Positions 10,980 through 20,694 of a DNA stretch of 64,000 bases are shown here, piece by piece. The notes under the pieces are model-generated. The model saw only the letters and a list, made by a program, of their open reading frames with translations. It made no database searches and had not been told where the DNA came from. The position numbers were made by a program, and so were the translations under genes. Source of the stretch: Tritrichomonas musculus (lineage: Eukaryota > Parabasalia > Tritrichomonadida > Tritrichomonadidae); assembly GCA_039105265.1 (NCBI GenBank), contig JAPFFF010000008.1, positions 1,860,001 to 1,924,000 on the forward strand, in the 5' to 3' direction. Position 1 is the first letter of the stretch; each line of letters begins with the position of its first letter.

Positions 10980-12896
10980 ATGATTAATAAATCTGAAACA
11001 GAAATAATAAAGCAAAATAGCTTGATTTTTAAGCTCAATGAAGAAGTGAAAAAAGCGAGTGTGATTGGTAATGACCAAGCAATTGGCGATATCTTCATTC
11101 CACAAACTATTAATTACAAATCTCAAGATTACATTGTTACATCAATAAGTGCAAAAGCCTTTGAAAATAGCAAAACCATTATTTCTGTCAGTTTTCCTTC
11201 AGATTCGAAAGTTAATACAATTGAGAAAGATGCTTTCTTAAGTTCGACAATTGAAAAACTTCTCATTCCATCTAGTATAACCGATTTACAAGAAGGATTT
11301 TGTCGAGAAACTCCAAAATTAACAAAAATCGCAATCATGCCAAATAATAAGCAATTTATATATATTGACAACAAAATGATCGTTGGAAAAAGTGACATAA
11401 ATAAAGAAGAATATGACAATTTGCTTTTTGTAAGGAGAGATGCAGAATCCATCATAATTCCGACGTTTATTAAAAAGATTGGACGATACTCTTTTTCAGA
11501 AGGAAAAATTGTAAACCTTTCAATTCCACCACAAGTCATTGAAATTTGTGAAGGCGCATTTTATAACTGTCACGATCTTCAGCATGTTGAAATCTCATCT
11601 GACTCACAACTTAAGACGATAGAAACTTTATCATTTTTGAAAACTTCAATTGAAAGCATTCAAATTCCATCGTCTGTTTCAAATTTGGGTGACGATTGGT
11701 GTGATGAAACTGTGAGAATAATAAAAAATGGCGATGATGAAGAAGAAAGTTTTGATCCAAGTGAATGGTTTGAAAAAATATTCGGTTTTTCTGAATCTGT
11801 TGACAAAGTCAAAGAAAATTTTGATGTGACAAAAAATGACGATTTTGTTGAGCTCACATCAAAAGTGAACAACAAAAAGTTCAATGCTGGCCACTTTGAA
11901 ATCAAGTCTAGTGATCGCAGTGACTATAATTTGAGTATATCAAGCAATCAAGGAAGACTTCATCTGATCCACGGATACGGCATGAGGAGTGCTTGTCGTG
12001 AGTTGATTGATATCTTAGATATGCAGTCATTGAAAAAGTGGGATGGCGCAACGTACTTGGTTGCTTCAAATTTCAATTGTCTTGAATTCGTTAGTAGTGA
12101 ACAGACTGCATCTGAAGGTGTCACTTTTTATTACGCGGATTGTACACAAGGACCTTATGCAGCGCTCGCTTGTTGTCCGTCGATTGTCTATCGGAACTAC
12201 TTCGTTGACCAAGATGCAAAAACTGGCCAAATAATCAATGAAAAAGTGGATGACGACCAAATAAAAAGTGGCCAAGTAATACGCGGCCAAATAGACAAAG
12301 AAATTAACTTGCTTGAAAAGACCAAAATACCAGTTGTGCATGGCTATGCAATTATCAACGAAGATAGTGATTTGAATGATTACAAAACCGTCGAAAATTC
12401 ACCTAAAATTTGGCAGGTCGGAATCCACCGAAACTGCCAAGTTGTGATAAAGAGAGGTGAAAATGGAACTTTTTCTTTGGCACCTTCAAATCGCATCGCC
12501 AATCACGTGTATGCTGCTGCTTTCAATTTTCAGTCAGATGTTGAAATGACAGATTTGACAAAAAAAGTGGCAACTGACCTTTTGACTGGCGAGTATCGTG
12601 CTGCAATTTTGGCTGCTTGGGAAAACTCAGCACTGTTCGCCGATCGCGCTGGAGCGAAGAAGCTGTCGTTGACTTTGCTCGGTGGCGGAGTTTTCGGAAA
12701 TCCAATTGAAATTATTTGTGATGCCATCAATTCAAATGTCGATCTGATTAAAGAAAGCGGTTTGGACGTTTATGTGGCATGTTTTGACAATGGAACTTTT
12801 TATAAGGTTCATAAGAATCTTGGAAAGTCTGTCCAAGAAACAGGTGGCAAAATCTATGATGCAAATGATAAAGAAAGCTGTCAAGAATTGCTTTGA
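10980..12896 (+). CDS. BspA-like leucine-rich repeat protein with conserved C-terminal region
   Basis: I start this 638-aa protein at the ATG at 10980; the frame opens one codon earlier with GTG. Residues about 40-250 are BspA/LRR_5-type repeats (IPSSITDLQEGFCRE, IPPQVIEICEGAFYNC). A short acidic stretch (near 252-262) joins them to a long C-terminal region of about 340 aa that is clearly not LRR. That region carries IHGYGMRSACRELIDILD, YRAAILAAWENS and LLGGGVFGNP (about 566-575); the last resembles the glycine loop of macrodomain-type ADP-ribose-binding folds. With no signal peptide or membrane anchor this is probably not a surface BspA adhesin. The gene is divergent from its upstream neighbour, with about 260 bp between the two starts. 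Confidence 0.78.
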   Translation: MINKSETEIIKQNSLIFKLNEEVKKASVIGNDQAIGDIFIPQTINYKSQDYIVTSISAKAFENSKTIISVSFPSDSKVNTIEKDAFLSSTIEKLLIPSSITDLQEGFCRETPKLTKIAIMPNNKQFIYIDNKMIVGKSDINKEEYDNLLFVRRDAESIIIPTFIKKIGRYSFSEGKIVNLSIPPQVIEICEGAFYNCHDLQHVEISSDSQLKTIETLSFLKTSIESIQIPSSVSNLGDDWCDETVRIIKNGDDEEESFDPSEWFEKIFGFSESVDKVKENFDVTKNDDFVELTSKVNNKKFNAGHFEIKSSDRSDYNLSISSNQGRLHLIHGYGMRSACRELIDILDMQSLKKWDGATYLVASNFNCLEFVSSEQTASEGVTFYYADCTQGPYAALACCPSIVYRNYFVDQDAKTGQIINEKVDDDQIKSGQVIRGQIDKEINLLEKTKIPVVHGYAIINEDSDLNDYKTVENSPKIWQVGIHRNCQVVIKRGENGTFSLAPSNRIANHVYAAAFNFQSDVEMTDLTKKVATDLLTGEYRAAILAAWENSALFADRAGAKKLSLTLLGGGVFGNPIEIICDAINSNVDLIKESGLDVYVACFDNGTFYKVHKNLGKSVQETGGKIYDANDKESCQELL

Positions 12897-13120
12897 TTAA
12901 TTTTTTTTTTTAGTTTTGATATCTGATATTATTTTAATTAAATAAAAGTAACAGATTAATTTATTGTTTTATAATATGAATTATATATAATTGTTACTGG
13001 TATAAAACTTGGTAAAAAATGCATGAATTTTGTTTTATGCAAACTTAGAATGATTAATTTTTTTTTAATTAATCAAAAATTTTTTAGAAAACTCCTATTT
13101 TCAAAAATTAAGGTATGAGT

Positions 13121-13487
13121 TCAGCAATACATGCAGAATGCTAATGTAGCAATTGCGCATTGATCATTATGATCTTTCAACATTCTGATATATCCTGCTT
13201 CACCCCAAACTTTTCCCCAAAAAATAACAAACAATCCAGTATTTTGTGTCGCCTTCAACACCAAATCCGACACAACTGCAATCAAGATTGAATGTAGCAG
13301 GATTGCAATTAGGGTAATCATATATTCCTTCAGAATAAAGTTGAAAAGACCAGTTTGAAGCATCAATGGAAACAACTGCAGGTCTATAAGTTTCAATATA
13401 TTCAGCAAGTTGTGGCTCTTGTCCAGCTCTTACTTGAATGTAATTAGTAACTGATCCATAGTGTTCAAATTCGTCGTAACTAAACAA
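13121..13487 (-). pseudogene. Papain-family cysteine peptidase remnant (3' part)
   Basis: Two overlapping minus-strand frames encode the C-terminal third of a cathepsin L-like peptidase: IDASNWSFQLYSEGIYD, VGFGVEGDTKYWIV, then WGEAGYIRM and a cysteine-rich end. The join falls in a T-run near 13217, where the frame shifts by one base. The catalytic histidine context (normally LDH) reads LDC, and the asparagine of NSWG is missing. The upstream side stops at a 20-base homopolymer, with no start codon, propeptide or active-site cysteine region. This is a 5'-truncated, inactive copy of a family that is large in trichomonads. Confidence 0.8.
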
Positions 13488-13509
13488 AAAAAAAAAAAAA
13501 AAAATTATA

Positions 13510-13707
13510 ATGTCTAGCTAAGCAATATTGACCGTTTTGAAAATCACAATTCCTTCTTCTGTGACTTTAATTGAAAATTATGAATTTGGTGGATGTTCAT
13601 CATTGAGAGAAATCACAGTTCTTTCATCTGTAACTTCAATTGGAGAAGGTGCTTTCGAAAACTGCTCTTCATTAGGTAATGAATCTAGGAGTAATTACAT
13701 AATATGA
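13510..13707 (+). pseudogene. BspA-like LRR fragment
   Basis: The plus strand encodes two adjacent LRR_5 repeats, LKITIPSSVTLIE and REITVLSSVTSIGEGAFENC, ending at TGA 13705-13707. An ATG at 13510 is followed by an in-frame TAA three codons later, so no intact gene is present. It is the end piece of a BspA-type gene lying back-to-back with the peptidase remnant. Confidence 0.65.
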
Positions 13708-14047
13708 TATAGCTATTTTAGGGTGTTTCATAAGTATCGGGAAAGGAAGCATGTACAAATTTAATCAAATTGATTTTAATAAATAATATTTTTACTATAT
13801 AATTTGATTATTTTTTGATATACGAAAACAAAATTTTATTCTGTCTGGAGTTTTTGAATCAAATATTTGTTTCAAAATACAATGTGAAATATCTTAATTG
13901 TTTGAATATAATAATAATAATAATAAAATGAAATAATTTTATATAAAAACTTAAATATTAAATATATCTAAAATACAAATAAAAGTTTTAAAATGAAAAA
14001 ATAAATTGAATTAGATAACAGTAAATAATATTTTAATTAATAAAACA

Positions 14048-16810
14048 TTAAAAATTAAACGTATTTTGATCTTTTTCATAAAACAACAAGTAAGCATTTT
14101 CATTAGTCTTTTCAATATCACCATATGACATGTTAATCATATAATTTTCATCAATTTTTCTAACAGAAGAATCATTACAAAGCAGCCATCCAGAATCACT
14201 TTTTATAATTGACGTATAATGGCCACCAAAAGACTCTCCGGAATGAATAACTACGCCTCGTAAGTAATAAATTCCATAAACAGCATTTTTTCCTGCATTA
14301 TTATCACAAATGTAATCATCCATGTTTATTGCTGTTGGAAAAGAGAAGAAAGAATTGATTTTCATTCTAGTTTGATAATCAAATGAATAGTCAAACCGCT
14401 TCAAATGGAAAATCAATATTTTCGGCAGTTTATTTACAACTATTCGTCTATAAGCAACGACAGTTGATTTATCATTCCCCTCAAAAATTAGATCATCTCT
14501 CAAATAATCACGAAATGATGACTCTAAATCAGAATGATTTTTCACATTGATAGAAATTGTTGTGAAAATTTCTGATGTTGAACTTTTTGATGAATAATTG
14601 GAAGCATCAATAATCACATTAGTCATTTTACCTTCAAATATTTTGATTAAGTTTTTTGGCATAACTTGGAACAATTCATGCAAAAATTCATCTGCATCTT
14701 GTTGCCTAAAAACCTCAAAATAAGAATGGTTTTGTTGAAACAATTCACAATATTCATTAGTGTCAATGCTTCCAACATCTACTTGGTACCGCATCTTCGA
14801 AAACAAAATTTTCATGTTTTGAAGATCAGTTGAAATTCCTTTCTCATATGGATCAGTAATCAATGCTTCGTAGAAGTCGTCGATTGAGTTCAATTGTTGT
14901 AAAATACTGTTTATATAACATGTGTTTCCTGAATTGCTCAATCCGTTGTAGCAACGTGCTGGTTTCTCAATTGAATTGGTAACAATATTAAATTCCTGGA
15001 AAACAATTGAAAGAAGCACTTTTAACCGAATTTCTTCAGTTCCTTTAATTTCTTTCAAAAAACGGTTAATCGACTTTTTAAATAAAAGGTCATTGTTTTG
15101 AATACTTATTTGAAAGAAACCTGAAAGCAATTCTATGACTTCATATTCTTTGTGCCTGTACGCTTCATTCAATACATCACATGTGATTTGGCTTGCTTTT
15201 GTGGCAATCACATCAGTTGGAATTGAAATGACAAAATCAACAATATTTGGATACTTGTCAAATGCAATTCGCGCTATCTTTTGAACATATTGTGCTATAT
15301 TTAAATAGTTGTCATAATTGCCCAAAATGTCTTGAATAAGAAAACTGAAAGATTCATAACCATTCAATTTTGAAAGGATGATTTTCATTGCTTTGAAATT
15401 ATTCAAATTTGTCAACAAAACTAACTTCCTTAGAAATTCTTGGTTTTGAATAACAATGTCAATTTTCTTGCTTGGATGGTCTTTAATGAATTGTGCTACC
15501 AAATATAACAAATTTGAGCACTTTGGATATATCAAAAATTGAGAAAGAAGATTGAAAATTTGATCGTTATCAAAATCAATTTCGTTCACAAAAAGTCGAA
15601 GAATTTCAATGGTTGTTTTTAGAAAAGGAAGAGGAAAACGGTTACAGATCAAACTTTGATACAAAATTTGAACGATTATCTTAAAATTTGGAAAACGACG
15701 ACGATCAAAATCGTGTTGATAATCAAATTTTGGTTCAATGTTATCACATTGAAGATAATGAAAAAAAATCAATTCAGACCAATACTGAAAACTTCCAGGA
15801 AAAATATTTGTATCAATTAAAATATTGGAAAAATAATCAGGCTTCTTTGGGAATTCTGGAATCATCAATCGATGAAGCAACTTGAGTGAAATTCTCGAAT
15901 ATTCAGGTGATTTATTCAACATAAAAAGATGCTGAATGAAATTGGAATTCTGTGAAATCAAAGTTGATGGAAATGATTCAAATGAAGATGGTTCCATATT
16001 GAAATTTCCTGACTCAATTAAATTGATGGTTTTCACTTTTTCAGAGAGAATCTCAACATCAAAATAAAATGAATCAAACGGAACATTTTTGAGTGCACTT
16101 AACGTACTCCTAATTGAATAGAAAGATGTTTTCATTGGATGAATAAGTAAGTCAATGGATTCATTACGAATCATTATTCTCAAATTACGTGCTTTCTTCG
16201 ACTTTTTGAATAGTTTATGGTTGTATTTTGATGAATCAATTCTGCCTTCAATTCCATCGATGAAATCGACTAAAAATTGAAGAAGAAAATATGAACTGGA
16301 TTTTGATAAATATTGAAATATTGTGTTTATATAAAATGAAACAATATCTGAAAATTTTGCTGAACTTTTTTGTGCAACTTGAATTAAAAATTGACCAAGT
16401 TCGTTTGATATTTGATCTTCACTTAATTTTTGAAAAATTGAAATGAATAAAGCTATCAACTGCATATCGTATTCGAAACATAAATTGTTTGTTATAAATT
16501 GTTCCAATGTAAGATTATGATATTGAAGAAAAAATTGTTCAAGCATATAAATTCTGCTTAATGTATATGAATTATCATCACCAGCTTGGCAGAAGAAATC
16601 AAAAATTTGAATTTGATCTGTAAATGATAGAATTCCTTTAGGTAAACTTGATAAGCATGACCAAAATGGATCAAAAAGTGAACTGTTGGGAGGTAAATTC
16701 ATTGATCTCAATTTATTTTCAATAATTTGCAAATTATTGGCTCCAAAAGCTTGACAAAAATGTTTTGCATTAACATTTAATTCGGAAATAATACTATCTA
16801 CTAAATTCAT
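14048..16810 (-). CDS. Ubiquitin-specific protease (C19 family)
   Basis: This 920-aa deubiquitinase cleaves ubiquitin from target proteins. The catalytic domain fills the C-terminal third: the Cys box GLSNSGNTCYINSILQQLNS puts the nucleophile at C631, the QQDADEFLHELFQ motif follows, and the His box GGHYTSI puts the general base at H864, with the CNDSSV aspartate after it. The N-terminal 600 residues are helical and unassigned, as in large USPs that recruit substrates through such regions. The start is the ATG at 16810. Gene and domain look intact. The substrate is unknown. Confidence 0.93.
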   Translation of the reverse strand: MNLVDSIISELNVNAKHFCQAFGANNLQIIENKLRSMNLPPNSSLFDPFWSCLSSLPKGILSFTDQIQIFDFFCQAGDDNSYTLSRIYMLEQFFLQYHNLTLEQFITNNLCFEYDMQLIALFISIFQKLSEDQISNELGQFLIQVAQKSSAKFSDIVSFYINTIFQYLSKSSSYFLLQFLVDFIDGIEGRIDSSKYNHKLFKKSKKARNLRIMIRNESIDLLIHPMKTSFYSIRSTLSALKNVPFDSFYFDVEILSEKVKTINLIESGNFNMEPSSFESFPSTLISQNSNFIQHLFMLNKSPEYSRISLKLLHRLMIPEFPKKPDYFSNILIDTNIFPGSFQYWSELIFFHYLQCDNIEPKFDYQHDFDRRRFPNFKIIVQILYQSLICNRFPLPFLKTTIEILRLFVNEIDFDNDQIFNLLSQFLIYPKCSNLLYLVAQFIKDHPSKKIDIVIQNQEFLRKLVLLTNLNNFKAMKIILSKLNGYESFSFLIQDILGNYDNYLNIAQYVQKIARIAFDKYPNIVDFVISIPTDVIATKASQITCDVLNEAYRHKEYEVIELLSGFFQISIQNNDLLFKKSINRFLKEIKGTEEIRLKVLLSIVFQEFNIVTNSIEKPARCYNGLSNSGNTCYINSILQQLNSIDDFYEALITDPYEKGISTDLQNMKILFSKMRYQVDVGSIDTNEYCELFQQNHSYFEVFRQQDADEFLHELFQVMPKNLIKIFEGKMTNVIIDASNYSSKSSTSEIFTTISINVKNHSDLESSFRDYLRDDLIFEGNDKSTVVAYRRIVVNKLPKILIFHLKRFDYSFDYQTRMKINSFFSFPTAINMDDYICDNNAGKNAVYGIYYLRGVVIHSGESFGGHYTSIIKSDSGWLLCNDSSVRKIDENYMINMSYGDIEKTNENAYLLFYEKDQNTFNF

Positions 16811-16919
16811 AATTTGAAATTTTTAAAAATTTGCTGAAAAAATTGAATATAAAAATCCTTCATGTTTTGAATGATTTTTCATCGTTGTGCCTAATATTTC
16901 AAACTTGTAATTTTTTTAA

Positions 16920-17150
16920 ATGGAAGCAGAAAATCAGCAACAAAACTCACAGCAAGTACATCGACAACAAATACCAAATAAGGTAATTTCCCCAGAACAG
17001 CGCCAAATCAATCTTTCAATCATGTCAGATCCTTCTCTTCTATTATACAATTCAATAATGGAAGGAAAAAACGAAATGACATATAAAGTCAAACTATTCT
17101 ACTCAACTGGAGCATCTCAAACAGTTCCACTTAGGGATGAACAAAAATGA
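16920..17150 (+). CDS. Small uncharacterised protein, 76 aa
   Basis: The frame begins at an ATG 110 bp from the divergent start of the deubiquitinase gene, so the two may share a promoter region. The first 30 residues are glutamine-rich; the rest reads like the beginning of a folded domain (YKVKLFYSTGASQTVPL) and then stops. About 45 bases after the stop the sequence tttttacag precedes a further short open stretch, so a spliced or decayed extension cannot be excluded, though no trichomonad-type 5' splice motif is seen. A hAT-like element begins 92 bp downstream. I do not recognise the family. Confidence 0.45.
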   Translation: MEAENQQQNSQQVHRQQIPNKVISPEQRQINLSIMSDPSLLLYNSIMEGKNEMTYKVKLFYSTGASQTVPLRDEQK

Positions 17151-17241
17151 AGATGGAATTATTTATTATAAAATTTTTATTATATTTTTACAGGCATGTG
17201 TCACAATAAAGGGGGAAAAATGATTTCAAATGATATTATAA

Positions 17242-18730
17242 TAGGGTGGTCAAATCGGCCCAAAATAATATTTTTTAAAAATCATGGGCCAAAATGTGGG
17301 TCAAGATGGGTTAATGTGGGTCAATAATAATCAATAAATATCACATATATTTTTTTTAAATATATAAATATATTAATATAATTATCGTTTTATATCTTTT
17401 TAAAAGTATTTTTTTCTGCTAATTTAATAAATTGAATGCGATAAAACTATATTAAATTATATCTAATTTGATAGTTTTTTTATCGTTTTCATCAGAAATA
17501 TTGAGTATCCAAAAAATAAATATATCTTCCTAAAAGTTTTTAATATTAAATAAACTAACCTATTTTTATTATATATAATGGTCATAAATATAATTTAAAT
17601 AAATAAAACAATAAAAAACATATATAAAATTTTGGCCCAAGTTGGCCCAAGTTAGCCCAAGTTGGCCCAAATTTTTTGGGCTAACTTTTCTCATAAATTT
17701 TGAATAATTCAGAGGATATTTGGCAATTAAATTTGGGCTAACTTGGGTCAAGTTGGGCCAACTTGGGCCAAAATTTTGCATTCAAAATAAATTAATATAT
17801 CAGTATATTTATATCTTCCTATGAAGTTAAGAGGCTATTTAAGAATTAAAATAATAATAATTAAAGATATCCTTAATTATTATATTATTATTTAACTTTT
17901 CATTAGTAAATATGAAATGTATTTCTAAAATTATGATTATATGACATAAACAAAATGTTTAATGCAGCTTTTTTATTTTAAACATTTGAGATATTAAATT
18001 ATCTGATAAAATTTATCATTTTTTTTCATATGTTGATCATTATTTTGGCACCAATTTTCATTTCAAAACATTTTTTTGAGGTAAAATCATATAACTTTGA
18101 TAAAATGAGATGAATTAATATAATTATTCGATATGACTTTATCTTTTTATAGTTTAGGAAAAACATTCAGAAATTTTCTAAGTGGTATAATTGTAATTAG
18201 ATACCACTTGTTCGACTCAACCCTGTGCCTTATTTTTTTAAAACTATTTAAAATAAAATTTATATTAATTTAAAACTTTGTTAAACGCATCCAAAAGCTA
18301 AATATTGCATTAGTGCTATCTTAATTTTATTATATTCTGCTTTTTACTGAAATTCTTCAAAATATTTAATATCAATAAGATGAGAAAAAAAAAAATACAA
18401 GCAAATAAATCATAATGAATTAATCAAATATATATGGGAAAATTCAAAATATATGAAATAATGAATTTGATCAACCCAATAAAAATACCTGTTTTATTTT
18501 AGGTAAAAAATTGACCTCAACGATCAATATTTTAAAAAATTTTCTCTTCTCCCTCCCCCGCTCGACAACATTTTTCGCAAACTAAAAAAAAAAAAAAAAA
18601 AAAAAAAAGCAATTATTTGACCTTTTTTGATCGTTATTACTTGAAAAAAATTGAGAGGATATTTGGTGACCCAATTACTACGTTTTTTTTGACCCATTTT
18701 TCTTTTTTTGGCCCACCCAGTGCCACCCTA
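17242..18730. mobile_element. Non-autonomous hAT-like transposon, 1.49 kb
   Basis: The element starts TAGGGTGG and ends CCACCCTA, and it is flanked by the 8-bp direct repeat tattataa at 17234-17241 and 18731-18738, which fits hAT transposition. Subterminal regions are packed with ggcccaa/ttgggcc words in both orientations (17258-17320, 17634-17775, 18690-18720), as in hAT elements whose transposase binds subterminal repeats. The interior is AT-rich and shows no transposase. The clean duplication suggests a moderately recent insertion. Confidence 0.75.
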
Positions 18731-18738
18731 TATTATAA

Positions 18739-19073
18739 TATATATGTAATAAATAAAATACGCTTTTTTATCAATTTTTGATACGTTTATTGTTATTATT
18801 ATTATTTGTTACTGTATTTCTCTAGGTTAAATTGTATTTCCTTTTTCGATATTATTCATTGAAAAAAATGACATTTTTTGGATTTTTTTTTCTACTATAA
18901 ATATGATTTGATAATCATTTCTTCATAATTTGTTAGAATAAAGATTCTTTTTTTTCACGTAAATGGCAAATACACTATTAAAATGATCAGTAATGATTGT
19001 GATTGGGGGAAAAAAAAAAAACATAAATAATCATAAAAATTTAATTATAGAAAATTATTTTAAGTTGCAAATT
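18739..19073. other. AT-rich intergenic stretch
   Basis: This short AT-rich gap lies between the hAT-like element and the 3' end of the Rho-like gene. I see no gene, repeat or structure in it beyond homopolymer runs. Confidence 0.55.
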
Positions 19074-19628
19074 TCATGCAATATTGCATTGTTTATCTTT
19101 ATTTTTGATGGCCAAATATTTTTCAGCAAAGAATTCACAAACTTTTTCCAAACTTTCGCCACTTTTGATAGTTTGCTTTAATGTCGCGTTCATTCCATTT
19201 TTCTGAGCCCAATCTTCCATTTCTCTATCAGAAACAGGATCATTAACTTCTTGATCTCCTTTTTGTTCGAGGGTTACTCCAACGAGAATTCTGCAAGAGT
19301 CATCAGCGTATTCTTTGATTTCCTTAACATAAATGTCAAGATCGTTCAAAGTTTTCTTATTATTCATAGAAAATACCAAAACAGCTATGCCGCATTTAGC
19401 GTATGACATTGGTCGAATTTTTGAGTTTTCTTCTTGGCCTCTGGTATCCCATAAATGCATTCCAATGTTTTGTCCGTTGTACTTAAAATTGAGTTTCTTA
19501 GATTCGAAGATTGTTGGCTCGTAATCCTCAGGTAAAGGTTCACCTGAGAGAGCATATAAGAAATGAGTTTTCTCTTCTGCAGCATCTACACTGGACAAGA
19601 AAACGCATCGGATGATAATCTCTGACAT
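19074..19628 (-). CDS. Atypical Rho-family small GTPase
   Basis: The 184-aa protein starts at the ATG at 19628; the frame is open further upstream but only behind a TTG. The Rho/Ras fold is clear: effector threonine in YEPTIF (T39), switch II DTRGQE (D61, G64, Q65), and the following strand GIAVLVFSMNN. The P-loop is degenerate: where Rho proteins have GDGxVGKT this one reads SSVDAAEEKT, keeping only K20-T21. The NKxD base-recognition motif is also not recognisable. The last four residues, CNIA, form a CaaX prenylation box, so the protein is probably membrane-attached. It may bind nucleotide weakly or act as a constitutive scaffold. Confidence 0.8.
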   Translation of the reverse strand: MSEIIIRCVFLSSVDAAEEKTHFLYALSGEPLPEDYEPTIFESKKLNFKYNGQNIGMHLWDTRGQEENSKIRPMSYAKCGIAVLVFSMNNKKTLNDLDIYVKEIKEYADDSCRILVGVTLEQKGDQEVNDPVSDREMEDWAQKNGMNATLKQTIKSGESLEKVCEFFAEKYLAIKNKDKQCNIA

Positions 19629-20694
19629 TTGCTTAATCAAGAAACCAGCTAAAATAAAGTTAACAAAAAGTTTTATAAATGACAAAGTTTTTAAAAAGAT
19701 TCACCGTCCTTAAAAACGTTACTTTTTGAATGAAGAATGAAATAAGCAAACAAAATTTGAAGATCATAAATAATGTTTTTTTGATTATTTTGCTCGAAAA
19801 TATTTAGTTTTTATCACTTCATATTTTGCTCTCAAATTGAATTTGTGAGGAAAACAAGACAAATCTAAAATTTAAAATCTATTCTTTATAAATAAGTTTT
19901 TCTTTGAAACATTTATCCTAAATCAATTGAAGAAATCATGTTGTTGCCAATTTTGGAAAAGGAAATTTATATATTTAAAATTTTTTGAGATTATAAATTA
20001 TATTTATAGAATGGGTTTAATATATATTATAAATCACATAAATTTCAAAATTAATCGAATTATCTCCCATATTATATCTCCAGTTATCATCAAGTAATAT
20101 TCACAAACGTAATATTATTATTGAAATTAAAATTATGATTTATTTACAATAAATATTAATAATCATTGCAAATTTCCAAATATTTCCAAATTAGATGATT
20201 TTTATTAAAAATATATTTTTATATTTAAGAAATAATTTTTTTGCAATTCAATTAACAAATGGTTTCTATGTTTTTGTTATTTTTGTTGAAAAAAATTAAT
20301 GTTGGAAAGCTTCTGATGCAGTTATTCTCTTTATTTGGTGACACTTTAGGTACTTTGAAATCAAATAAGTTAAAAAAAAAAACTTTTGTTTCTTGATTCT
20401 GTTTTATTACTTTTGTTTTAATCTTCATGTCTTCCTAGTTTATCTCCAATATTGAACAATTTATGTAAAAATATTTATATCTGTTTTCTTTGGGAAGAGC
20501 ATTACTTCTCTACTGAGATTTTTCTTGGCCAAAAATTCAAGATTCAAAAAAAAGATTGTGAATTATAAAGATTATCAGCAATAAAACAACTCACTAATAA
20601 AATTGTCTAATTCTATTACTGGTATCGAATATTGAATGAAAATTGATCGTTTATCAGCCAAATTTGTGTTAAAGGTATCACATTGTTTGATAAA
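19629..20694. other. AT-rich intergenic region
   Basis: About 1.07 kb between the Rho-like gene and the ankyrin gene. I see no coding frame or terminal inverted repeats. A TCACAT motif at about 20669-20674 lies some 20 bases before the ankyrin ATG and fits the trichomonad initiator consensus. Confidence 0.5.

Noticed and set aside
20683-20694. Upstream extension of the ankyrin gene
   Set aside because: The first codon would be TTG; the ATG at 20695 lies at the expected distance from an initiator-like motif.
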